The notes under the pieces: model-generated | Databases searched by the model: none | What the model saw: the letters and a program-made list of their open reading frames with translations, nothing else | Told to the model about the DNA's origin: nothing | Made by a program: the position numbers and the translations under genes | Assembly (NCBI GenBank): GCA_902493155.1 | Contig: CABUOE010000054.1 | Location: forward strand, 1-12,034 | Origin: an uncultured Eubacteriales bacterium | GTDB taxonomy: Bacteria; Bacillota; Clostridia; Oscillospirales; Ruminococcaceae | Length of the DNA: 12,034 bases | Direction of reading: 5' to 3' | Shown: in pieces, positions 1 through 6,512 of the stretch | Layout of the letters: every line of letters starts with the position of its first letter | Numbering within the stretch: position 1 is the first letter of the stretch

Positions 1-795
1 ATATTTTCCAAAATAGCGGATACAGGAAAAGCGGAGTTCATCGTCCTGCCTGATGTCGGCCATCAGCTGCAGCAGCTCCTCAGGCATATCCTGACCGCTG
101 AACCGAAAATAGTCCAGGATTACCGTCCGCATCCGGACGGAAAACTGGTCGAACTCCCGCCACAGGGCGTCCGCCAGCTGTGCCGAATCGCCGCCAAAGG
201 TCAACAAACCGTCCGTCAGCAGCTTGGGGTGATGGAACCGTTCGCTTTGGTCGACCTCCTTCAGCGCCCGCAGCACCCAGCCGCAGTCTCCCGCGCTGTA
301 AATTACCTGCAGCGCGTTTTCCCGGCAGTAAAGGCTTGGTTCCTGCAGGAGCTTCATCATCAGGTCCAAGATGACGTGCACTGGCTTCCCCTCGACGATC
401 CTGTATTTGTGGATCACATAGGAGAAATAAGTGATCTTGATGCTGTTCCGGTATCGATTCTCTATCGCCAGATAGGTAAACACCTGCCCAAGCTCCTGCA
501 GATATCGTTTCAACGTCTCCGGATCCTGATCGAGCAGCTGTTCCAGCGCCTCGTCAAAGGCCATCAGATTGGCGGTACGGGCCAGCTTTTTTTTCAAAAA
601 ATCCTTATGGCGCTCCTCTACGGACTCGCCCGCCCGGATACGCTCCAACTGCGACAGAATCGACGCCACCAGCCGGGAACTTCGGTTTTGCAGCGCCGTG
701 TCCCGCCTGCGGAACACAAAGATACAGGCGCAGTTGAAAAAAATCATGCTGGTGCAGATCGCCAAATAGGCGTAAATCAGCGTCTCCACATGCAT
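1..795 (-). CDS. Membrane-anchored helical (HEAT-like) repeat protein, C-terminus cut by window edge
   Basis: An open frame of 265 codons runs from the ATG at 795 to the window edge without a stop. The start is chosen because AAAGGAGAG lies about 6 nt upstream; the ATG at 814, overlapping the stop of the previous gene, opens a short out-of-phase frame and is rejected. Residues about 5-28 form one membrane segment (LIYAYLAICTSMIFFNCACIF), followed by an Arg-rich stop-transfer (RRR). The rest is soluble, rich in Leu, Glu, Arg and Gln, and looks like stacked helical pairs (for example around LKRYLQELGQVFTYLAI, the LMMKLLQEP stretch and VLRALKEVDQSE), resembling HEAT/ARM repeats. Such an anchored scaffold could hold together partners of a membrane glycan machine, and it is the fifth gene of the riboswitch-led operon. 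HEAT-like is a judgement from helix periodicity; there is no catalytic motif and the function is unknown. Confidence 0.72.
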   Translation of the reverse strand, partial: MHVETLIYAYLAICTSMIFFNCACIFVFRRRDTALQNRSSRLVASILSQLERIRAGESVEERHKDFLKKKLARTANLMAFDEALEQLLDQDPETLKRYLQELGQVFTYLAIENRYRNSIKITYFSYVIHKYRIVEGKPVHVILDLMMKLLQEPSLYCRENALQVIYSAGDCGWVLRALKEVDQSERFHHPKLLTDGLLTFGGDSAQLADALWREFDQFSVRMRTVILDYFRFSGQDMPEELLQLMADIRQDDELRFSCIRYFGKY

Positions 796-813
796 GCCGC
801 TTCTCTCCTTTCA

Positions 814-2991
814 TTAGGATGCACTCCAGAGTTCCTTCAGGATATCGTAAGAGCTTTTCAACCGTTCATGGTAAGTGACCCGGTTCCCCCAGCCCTCTAG
901 CGGGACGGGCTCCAAATGAATGCGCCCCTCTTCCTGTTCCGTCCCAATACCTACATGGAGCTGATCGATGTGCAAATAGGCCACGCCGTAGTTTTCGTCA
1001 TAGTAATCGTCGTGGATTTCCATTCGGGAAGGGTCGGCAAAGTTTAAAAGCTGCCACGGGAGTTTTACCTCAATATAGTCTCCGTTTTGGATAAAATCCG
1101 CTAGGGAGTTAAAATCCGGGCTGTCCGGATTGGCGTTTCCATAGGTGAGCCGCCCGGTCTCATGAGTCTCCGCCCTGGCCGTCCGGTCCTCATAGAGCAG
1201 CAGGGTGGCCGTCTGCAAAATCATGTCGATATCGACGAACACCGGGGAGTCCAGGTCAGGCAAGTAGTCCTTCTGGTAGGTATCGTAGCCATATACATTT
1301 TCCGCGTAGGTGGAGCGCAGGGACTCGTACCGCTCTTGCACCAGCAGACGGCTGTTCCACCTTCCGTTGAGGACCAGCAGAAAGTCCGCCGCCCGGTCAA
1401 AGAGTAGATTATAGTCCTCGCAGTAGCTGCTGCCGCTCTTCGGGGTAGTGTCGATGGGAAGGTAGAGCGTCTCGTTCTCAAAGTCCAGGCCGTCCTTGTG
1501 GACCAGGAAATAGATGAATTTTTCGTCGTACTTCATGGACACGCTGACGCCGTCCTGCTCCGCCACCACGTCCTCCTCCGACCACTCGGAAATGTCCCCG
1601 TCCACATAGCAGACGGACGTCTCTTTGCCGGGATCGAAAGACAGCAGACCGAAATACTGCTCGTTTGTCTGGTAGTCCGACCAGCGCTTTAAATCCACCG
1701 CGTACATGGTGTTCCAGGTTCGCTTGAACCACTCGTCCTGCCAGGAGAACACGCAGCCGCCATCGCAGCCCGCCGCCATAAGATCCTCCCAACAGTCGAC
1801 AAGCGCCTGGCCCTGCTCCTGCTCGGACATGTTGCCCTGGTTGCGGTTGGTATTGTGGTCCCACTGGGCCATGCCCCGGCCGGTGGATACGCCGAACTCA
1901 GAGATGATTACGGGCATAGTATGGTGGTCGGCCAGCATGGTCAGGTAGGCCCGGTAGGTGTTGACCATGCCGTTCTCCGTGGCATAGGCCGCCCGGTCGA
2001 TGCCATAGACGCTCCAGTCGTCTATATAGTTGAGATAATCCGGGTAGTAGGGGTAGACATGGTAGGATGCGAATTGGCCGGAGAGAAAGGCTTCTGTGCA
2101 GAGAATGTGCTCCACATCCACCTGTGCGCACTTCATAAAGTAATTGGCCACCTCGTCGGGGTATACAAAGGGGTCGGTGGTGGGCCAGTTGGAAAAGGCG
2201 ATCAGCCGCTGCTGCTTATAGCGATGGGACTCGTATTCGATGATTTTATCGCCCACCTGGGCCAGCATCGCCTCAAAGGGGGTGGCTTCCTCGGTGGTAT
2301 ACATATATTTTCCCTGATAGGAGGTGTAGCCCTCTATCCCGGCGTATTTCTCATTGGTATAGACGACGGTCACGTCCTCCCACTCTACGCCTAAAATATA
2401 GCCGATGACCCACTTCGAAACATCCCGCCGGTAGGTGCCGGAGCCTGCGCTGGCAACCCGGCCCAGGGAAATTTTTTTGTTTCCGTGAATCACGTCCACT
2501 ACCGTCCGACAGTCGTTTAGAAAGGTGTCCAGAAAGTCATCATCATAGGCGTCCCGGTGGGAGTTCTGCACATAGTCGTTGACCCACACACCCTGGAGCA
2601 GCCACAGTGGCTCCTCGCCGTTTTCCTCTCGGGCTTTATTGTATTGGTAATAGGCCTCGTAGAAATCGTCGGCCTGGATGGTGTAGATGCGCAGGGTGTT
2701 AGCGCCCATCTCCTGCATCTGGCCGAACCAGCGGATGTAGGTCTCCTTGTCGATGGCAAAGTCAGTGGACCATTCCCCCGGCTCACCGGAGCCTAAGTTC
2801 ACGCCACGGATCTCATATTCCTGCCACTGGCCGTTCACTAGTTGATAAATTTCCTCCCCATCCACCTTCATAAAGGAGGTGACAGGTTGGTCCGGATGCA
2901 GGTCGATGTAGATCCCCAGGCGGTAGTATGCGTAGTCCCAGCCGATGTACAGTGCCGCCAGGGCCACAACGATGATGATGAATTTTTTCAT
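814..2991 (-). CDS. Membrane-anchored glycoside-hydrolase-like TIM-barrel protein with C-terminal beta-sandwich domain
   Basis: This 725-residue protein starts with a membrane anchor or uncleaved signal (KKFIIIVVALAALYIGW), so the bulk should be outside the cell. Residues about 55-450 resemble the (beta/alpha)8 fold of clan GH-A enzymes. IRGVNLG (61-67) opens the barrel, NTLRIYT follows (98-104), GVEWED (201-206) offers an acid/base glutamate at the end of strand 4, ISEFG (363-367) fits the nucleophile strand, and FSWQDEW (415-421) fits strand 8. From about 464 (VDGDISEW) to the end the sequence looks like a CBM9/DOMON-like beta-sandwich, which usually binds carbohydrate. It lies 12 nt after the CotH-like gene, with GGGAGGGG just before the ATG. 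In a glycan operon it could trim, release or modify the polymer. The family number is not assigned and activity is inferred from position of the acids only. Confidence 0.75.
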   Translation of the reverse strand: MKKFIIIVVALAALYIGWDYAYYRLGIYIDLHPDQPVTSFMKVDGEEIYQLVNGQWQEYEIRGVNLGSGEPGEWSTDFAIDKETYIRWFGQMQEMGANTLRIYTIQADDFYEAYYQYNKAREENGEEPLWLLQGVWVNDYVQNSHRDAYDDDFLDTFLNDCRTVVDVIHGNKKISLGRVASAGSGTYRRDVSKWVIGYILGVEWEDVTVVYTNEKYAGIEGYTSYQGKYMYTTEEATPFEAMLAQVGDKIIEYESHRYKQQRLIAFSNWPTTDPFVYPDEVANYFMKCAQVDVEHILCTEAFLSGQFASYHVYPYYPDYLNYIDDWSVYGIDRAAYATENGMVNTYRAYLTMLADHHTMPVIISEFGVSTGRGMAQWDHNTNRNQGNMSEQEQGQALVDCWEDLMAAGCDGGCVFSWQDEWFKRTWNTMYAVDLKRWSDYQTNEQYFGLLSFDPGKETSVCYVDGDISEWSEEDVVAEQDGVSVSMKYDEKFIYFLVHKDGLDFENETLYLPIDTTPKSGSSYCEDYNLLFDRAADFLLVLNGRWNSRLLVQERYESLRSTYAENVYGYDTYQKDYLPDLDSPVFVDIDMILQTATLLLYEDRTARAETHETGRLTYGNANPDSPDFNSLADFIQNGDYIEVKLPWQLLNFADPSRMEIHDDYYDENYGVAYLHIDQLHVGIGTEQEEGRIHLEPVPLEGWGNRVTYHERLKSSYDILKELWSAS

Positions 2992-3003
2992 AGGCCCCTC
3001 CCG

Positions 3004-4473
3004 TTAATTGGCGTTCTCATTGTACTTCTTCACCTTGGACTCTGCGGAATACTGCCGCAGGGTGTCGATGTTCTCGTCCATCCAGGCGATACGCGCTGCC
3101 AGGAAGTCCTTCATCTGGTCCGTGGTCTGCTCATAGCTGTGCAGCTCCCGGTCCGCCGGAGTGAGGAAGTTGTAGTCATCGGCGAAGGTATAGCCCCAGA
3201 CCTGGTAGTTTCGGTCCACCGCCGGGCCCAGATAGTCCGCCACGTCGTCTATGTAGCCGCAGAGGTAGTCCAGGTCGAAATATGTCTTCCGCAGCTCCCA
3301 ATAGCGGTCGATCAGGGCGTCGGTAAAGTCCTCGTCCTTGAACAGCATCTGATACCACAAGTTCCACTGGATCAAAAATGTTTCCGTATCCATGGCCCCT
3401 TCCTGATAGTTGTCACAGCAGGAGTTCATGTCCCACAGGTACATGCGGTATTTCCCGTCGATTCCCTTGCCGATGTAGGTGGAAAAGGCGCCTACGTCGT
3501 AGTTGCAGGTCAACTCATTGATGAGAAAGTAGTCGATGAAGGACGTCACGTCGATGTACTTTTTGTAGCCCTCGTCCGCCCAGTCGTAGTCGTAGGAATA
3601 GAGAGCCTTTTCAAAGTCGGAGAAGTCCTTGCTGATGGCCGTGGCCATCTCCTCGGTGATACTGCTGCCGGGGTAGACGATCTCCAGCTGATAGGGGATG
3701 CGTCTGGCGTAGTAGGAAAACTGGTTGGTGGTGGCCCGGGTGGTTTCCCAGCCGCTGTTTAATTGCAGCAGATAGCCGCTGAAGGTGTTGTTTTTGGCGT
3801 TGACGGTCAGGTTCAGCCGGGCTCCGTCGTTTCCGGCGGTGAGATTTTCCACCATGACATAGACGCCCTGGTACTCCCCATTCAGAATGACCTCGCAGAA
3901 GCGGACGTTGGGCGCGTAGTCCATGATCTCGCCGCCGATGTTGTACCACATATAATTGCGCATCAGGGTCTGGTCCAGGAACGGCCCGTGGAGCACCCAC
4001 TCGTGGTGGGCGTCCATGCCCATGACGGCCTGGGGATTGTTGAGACCGTCCTCGGTAATGAGCCGGATGGCGTAGCTGCTCTTGTCAAACCGCCGGGAGG
4101 ACCGGCCCCGGACGTGAATCTCTATCTGGGTGCTGATGGTGGCCTCGTCTCCGGCGTGGTTATAGGTATCCTCGTGGTCCACGATGTCCATGTGGGCGGT
4201 GATGCGGTCGGCGCCGTCCTCAGTGGTGGTGTAGTGACGCGTTCCGTCATCGTTATAGATCGACCGTCCCGGGATTTCCACGCCGCCCGAGTCGATTTCC
4301 ACCAGGGGAAGATGGGTGGAAAACACACCGGTGTCCGCCGCGTCTTCCGTCTTGACCGTTGCCTCCAGATGCTGGTGGTAGCGGGTGCTGACGCCGCTCT
4401 CCAGCAGTGGGGCCGCCAGGGACAGAGCAAGGGCGGCGGCACACAGGAGGCATCCCCAGAGCTTATATTTCAA
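3004..4473 (-). CDS. CotH kinase family protein
   Basis: CotH-family proteins are atypical secreted kinases; Bacillus CotH phosphorylates spore coat proteins, and many others are of unknown target. The 489-residue product begins with a signal or anchor (residues about 4-22, LWGCLLCAAALALSLAAPLL). Family landmarks are RGRSSRRFDKSSYAIRL (122-138, the phosphate-binding RGxSS...K region), the HxWxLxGPxLDxTLMRNY-like stretch (157-174), CEVILNGEYQGVYVMVEN (193-210), FLINELTCNYD (316-326) and YLWDMN (345-350). The last stands where many members have a WDxD metal-binding motif, so the second acid is Asn here. The start is TTG at 4473, supported by AAAGGAGGGG with a spacing of about 7 nt. It sits between DUF4956 and the hydrolase-like gene. 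Since it is exported, its substrate is probably an envelope protein or the glycan; that is inference. Confidence 0.9.
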   Translation of the reverse strand: MKYKLWGCLLCAAALALSLAAPLLESGVSTRYHQHLEATVKTEDAADTGVFSTHLPLVEIDSGGVEIPGRSIYNDDGTRHYTTTEDGADRITAHMDIVDHEDTYNHAGDEATISTQIEIHVRGRSSRRFDKSSYAIRLITEDGLNNPQAVMGMDAHHEWVLHGPFLDQTLMRNYMWYNIGGEIMDYAPNVRFCEVILNGEYQGVYVMVENLTAGNDGARLNLTVNAKNNTFSGYLLQLNSGWETTRATTNQFSYYARRIPYQLEIVYPGSSITEEMATAISKDFSDFEKALYSYDYDWADEGYKKYIDVTSFIDYFLINELTCNYDVGAFSTYIGKGIDGKYRMYLWDMNSCCDNYQEGAMDTETFLIQWNLWYQMLFKDEDFTDALIDRYWELRKTYFDLDYLCGYIDDVADYLGPAVDRNYQVWGYTFADDYNFLTPADRELHSYEQTTDQMKDFLAARIAWMDENIDTLRQYSAESKVKKYNENAN

Positions 4474-4503
4474 TGGCAGACCCCTCCTTTCAAGGCACGC
4501 CGG

Positions 4504-5181
4504 TCAGTTGGATATCTCATCGTTTTGCATAACAAAGTTTACGTATTCCATTCCCTCGATGGCATAAAAGTCGTTTGTCAAATCAGGACTTTTCTTTCTG
4601 GCCCGATTGAGAAGTTTTTCCGACAACTCGTAGATGAACTCCACCGATTCCTCCGTGGTGTTTTTCACCCGCAGCCGTGCCTTCCGGTCAAAACTCTGGA
4701 ACACCAGGGCCTCGATTCTGGATTCCCCGCCTCGGGCTCCCCGGACAATGAGCAGGATACGGCTATCGCTCTTGACTGCACCGAAGAACAGCAGCACCAA
4801 AAACACCGCGCAGCTGCCTGCCGCCGCCACAAAAAAGCTGCCCACACCGCAGCAGATGCCTACAATAATGGTCCAGAAGAGATACAGGGTGTCTCGGGAA
4901 TCCTTGATCGCCGTGCGGAATCGGACGATGGAGAGCGCGCCCACCATGCCCAGAGAAAGGGCGATGTTGTTGCCGATGACGATCATCACCGTCCCTGTCA
5001 GCACTGTGAGGATTACAAGGCTTACGTTGAACTTGCGGCTGTAAATCGTCCCCTTGTGAGATATGTAGTAGGACACAAAAATCACGGCGCCCAGCAGCGC
5101 CGCCACCGCAATGCGAGTCACGATCTGCTCCCAGGTCAGATCTCCCTGATCCTTCAAAAGCTGAAAAATGGTCTGTTTCAT
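4504..5181 (-). CDS. DUF4956 domain-containing membrane protein
   Basis: The 225-residue protein carries the hallmark of the DUF4956 family, ALSIVRFRTAIKDSRDT (82-98), between hydrophobic segments. Membrane helices are visible at about 22-40, 52-72, 99-114 and 115-134. A cytoplasmic-looking C-terminal part of about 90 residues has a ferredoxin-like alternation (ILLIVRGARGGESRIEALV, then a helix, then KNTTEESVEFIYEL). The family has no established biochemical role, but it is repeatedly encoded beside VTC-domain and CotH proteins, as here. The ATG at 5181 has AAAGGAGAAG about 7 nt upstream, and the gene begins 15 nt after the VTC-like gene. A partner or channel for the product of the VTC-like enzyme is possible but unproven. 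Confidence 0.92.
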   Translation of the reverse strand: MKQTIFQLLKDQGDLTWEQIVTRIAVAALLGAVIFVSYYISHKGTIYSRKFNVSLVILTVLTGTVMIVIGNNIALSLGMVGALSIVRFRTAIKDSRDTLYLFWTIIVGICCGVGSFFVAAAGSCAVFLVLLFFGAVKSDSRILLIVRGARGGESRIEALVFQSFDRKARLRVKNTTEESVEFIYELSEKLLNRARKKSPDLTNDFYAIEGMEYVNFVMQNDEISN

Positions 5182-5196
5182 TACATACTTCTCCTT

Positions 5197-5898
5197 TTAC
5201 AGATTTCCTTGATAGCTGTCCTGTCTGGCCAGGCAGTATTTGCTGACCGACAACTCGCTTTTATCAACGCCGTTTAATATCTGCTGGATATAGGCGAGCA
5301 AAAAGTTGTCATATTTGACCTCCATCACCACCATGCTTTCTTCCATCACCGGATGCATGATCAGCTTCGGATCAAACAGGTTGAAATTACTCTGGGTGGC
5401 GTCGATCTGGTGGTCAAAGGTGACGCGGATATTGTTTTCCTGTGCCACAAAGGCCAGCCGTCGGTATTGTACGATGGTGCGGGGCCGATAGCACCTGGCG
5501 TTCATCAGGGCGTAGCATTCGGCAGCAAACGGCTCCGGATAGCGCAGCAGAGGCTCATAATCCCCGGCGCTCATCCGCTGTGCATCCTCCCGGCGCAGCC
5601 GCAGGGAACGCTTCCGCTGCTGATCTCCCTGTTTCTGCTTCATCTCGAGCACAGCGGACTGACTCTCCGTGTCATAAATCCTCAGCCGCAATTTTTTGCG
5701 GATCTCCATGCCGTATTCCTTGTCGAAAAAATCGCCGTCATATTCCGTGTCAAAATAAAGCGAACGGATTAGATAGCCTTGCGATCCGTTGTGCCCGTCC
5801 TCATGGAGCAATTGCCGGAGCTGGTGGCTCTTTTGCACGAATTCCATCCTGTTCATTAAAAATTTTCTCTCATTCCGCAGCACCTCGCGCAAACTCAC
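5197..5898 (-). CDS. VTC-domain protein, polyphosphate polymerase-like
   Basis: The 233-residue protein matches the VTC catalytic domain of the CYTH/triphosphate tunnel superfamily, which in yeast Vtc4 makes polyphosphate from ATP inside a tunnel lined by basic and acidic strands. Visible tunnel elements are NERKF (9-13), IRSLYFDT (44-51), IRKKLRLRIY (66-75), LEMKQK (84-89), QRKRSLRLRR (94-103), IRVTFD (157-162), VMEVKYD (191-197) and SVSKY (217-221). There is no SPX domain and no membrane helix, so it should be cytosolic and may dock on the DUF4956 partner encoded next. It is the first gene of the operon, about 60 nt after the riboswitch terminator. The longest frame starts at GTG 5898, but AGGAG sits only about 3 nt before it; TTG at 5892 has a spacing of about 9 nt and may be the true start. 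Polyphosphate synthesis is inferred from family. Confidence 0.9.
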   Translation of the reverse strand: MSLREVLRNERKFLMNRMEFVQKSHQLRQLLHEDGHNGSQGYLIRSLYFDTEYDGDFFDKEYGMEIRKKLRLRIYDTESQSAVLEMKQKQGDQQRKRSLRLRREDAQRMSAGDYEPLLRYPEPFAAECYALMNARCYRPRTIVQYRRLAFVAQENNIRVTFDHQIDATQSNFNLFDPKLIMHPVMEESMVVMEVKYDNFLLAYIQQILNGVDKSELSVSKYCLARQDSYQGNL

Positions 5899-5960
5899 TA
5901 GCTCCTTTCTTTATACAGCCGCGCCTGCAGTTTTGTCTCCACAGGGCGGACAAAACCCGA

Positions 5961-5999
5961 AAAACGAAAAGCCGCAGTACAATGCGCTTGTACTGCGGC
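5961..5999 (-). terminator. Riboswitch expression-platform terminator
   Basis: The RNA of the minus strand has a perfect 12-bp stem, GCCGCAGTACAA (5999-5988) with TTGTACTGCGGC (5982-5971) and a GCGCA loop, followed by TTTTCGTTTTT. Its first bases GCC are also the last bases of the c-di-GMP aptamer (GTTGCC), so aptamer folding and full terminator folding compete. When the aptamer holds these bases the stem loses the pairs next to the U-tract. This predicts read-through (gene ON) when c-di-GMP is bound; the direction is inferred, while the shared bases are seen directly. Confidence 0.92.
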
Positions 6000-6075
6000 A
6001 ACTGGCTGACATTCCTTTTCGGATTAGTCCCTATAGTTTTGCGTCATCGAATTTCTTCGACTTTGCCCTGTATTC
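5996..6075 (-). promoter_or_regulatory. Cyclic-di-GMP class I (GEMM-I) riboswitch aptamer
   Basis: Read on the minus strand, the leader shows the conserved GEMM-I elements in the correct order. They are CAGGGCAAAG (6070-6061), a hairpin TCGAA-GAAA-TTCGA with the GNRA tetraloop that docks in this fold (6060-6047), GACGCAAA, ACTATAGGGACTAA, a variable hairpin TCC-GAAAA-GGA, and ATGTCAGCCAGTTGCC ending near 5997. AACT and AGTT close the second arm. GEMM-I RNAs bind the second messenger c-di-GMP, which in bacteria typically promotes sessile life and exopolysaccharide synthesis. It lies in the 5' leader of the VTC/DUF4956/CotH operon and is followed directly by an overlapping terminator. Identification rests on the conserved core, seen by eye. 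Confidence 0.95.
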
Positions 6076-6094
6076 ATATTCGAGATTTTTGTCA

Positions 6095-6123
6095 AGTATA
6101 CCATAAATCGGAGACTTTTACAA
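6095..6123 (-). promoter_or_regulatory. Promoter of the riboswitch-controlled operon
   Basis: On the minus strand TTGTAA (6123-6118) and TATACT (6100-6095) are separated by exactly 17 nt, and TGG before the -10 box makes an extended -10. Transcription would begin near 6088, about 18 nt before the conserved GGGCAAA of the aptamer, as expected for a leader riboswitch. Confidence 0.8.
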
Positions 6124-6235
6124 GTCATTTTTAAATCTGTTTCAGCCGTCAATGCAGGATTGCAGTTGAGTTGAGGGCAATCTGCCTCCGGCTTTTGTCG
6201 TTATAGCAAAGAGATAATAAAAGTGTGTTATTCAG

Positions 6236-6271
6236 AAAAAGCAAATCCCCGCAAGCGCTTTGCTTACGGGG
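6236..6271 (-). terminator. Terminator of the tRNA-Gly gene
   Basis: The minus-strand RNA folds CCCCGTAAGC with GCTTGCGGGG (10 bp, one G-U pair, 5-nt loop) and then reads ATTTGCTTTTT. It begins 8 nt after the tRNA CCA end. The 112 bases between this terminator and the operon promoter (6124-6235) show no further gene or obvious element. Confidence 0.88.
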
Positions 6272-6278
6272 ATAATAA

Positions 6279-6352
6279 TGGAGCGGATGACGGGAATCGA
6301 ACCCGCGTATTCAGCTTGGGAAGCTGATGTTCTGCCATTGAACTACATCCGC
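6279..6352 (-). tRNA. tRNA-Gly (anticodon CCC)
   Basis: The minus strand gives a complete 74-nt cloverleaf. The acceptor stem is GCGGATG/CATCCGC with discriminator T and an encoded CCA. The D arm contains AGTTCAATGGCAGAAC. The anticodon stem TCAGC/GCTGA carries loop TTCCCAA, so the anticodon is CCC and it decodes GGG. The T arm has GCGGGTTCGATTCCCGT. It has its own promoter and terminator and is a single-gene unit. Confidence 0.97.
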
Positions 6353-6363
6353 GACTGCAAATT

Positions 6364-6392
6364 ATTATACAACACATGAGGTTTTTTGTAAA
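6364..6392 (-). promoter_or_regulatory. Promoter of tRNA-Gly
   Basis: On the minus strand TTTACA (6392-6387), a 17-nt spacer and a perfect TATAAT (6369-6364) form a near-consensus housekeeping promoter. The start site would be about 5 nt before the tRNA 5' end, fitting a short leader. Confidence 0.9.
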
Positions 6393-6431
6393 GCTTTTTT
6401 TGCCAAAAGTTTCTTGGCATTCTAAAAAAGC

Positions 6432-6460
6432 TTGCCCGGACGGCCAGAAAGGTGTATACT
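6432..6460 (+). promoter_or_regulatory. Probable promoter of the MBL-fold gene
   Basis: TTGCCC (6432-6437), a 17-nt spacer and TATACT (6455-6460) form a plausible promoter divergent from that of tRNA-Gly. Transcription would begin close to the hairpin at 6461-6486. Confidence 0.6.
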
Positions 6461-6486
6461 AAAACCGTGCATAAACACGGTTTTTT
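6461..6486 (+). repeat. Hairpin with U-tract at the predicted 5' end of the MBL-fold transcript
   Basis: AAAACCGTG, loop CATAAA and CACGGTTTT form a 9-bp stem followed by further T residues. It resembles an intrinsic terminator, with T-runs in both directions, but it lies right at the predicted transcription start. It may be a 5'-end stabilising hairpin, a short attenuator, or a boundary between the divergent units. Confidence 0.55.
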
Positions 6487-6512
6487 ATCCCAAAATGGAG
6501 AAAGGGGAGAAT

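Noticed and set aside
605..814. 69-codon minus-strand frame whose ATG overlaps the stop of the hydrolase-like gene
   Set aside because: The TAATG overlap is attractive, but the frame closes after 69 codons and is out of phase with the 265-codon frame starting at 795, which has the ribosome binding site AAAGGAGAG.
229..900. 223-codon plus-strand frame near the left end
   Set aside because: It is opposite the helical-repeat gene, which has a good start signal, a membrane anchor and helical periodicity.
2842..3762. 306-codon open frame on the plus strand
   Set aside because: Antisense to the CotH-like and hydrolase-like genes, with no ribosome binding site or recognised domain.
3763..5277. 504-codon open frame on the plus strand opposite the VTC, DUF4956 and CotH genes
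   Set aside because: It lies antisense to three genes with clear family motifs and ribosome binding sites. Its translation is His/Val/Gln-rich without domains, typical of a shadow frame in G+C-rich coding DNA.
6279..6352. tRNA-Gly as a proven attachment site of a mobile element
   Set aside because: No integrase, no direct repeat of the tRNA 3' end and no element boundary can be seen in the window.
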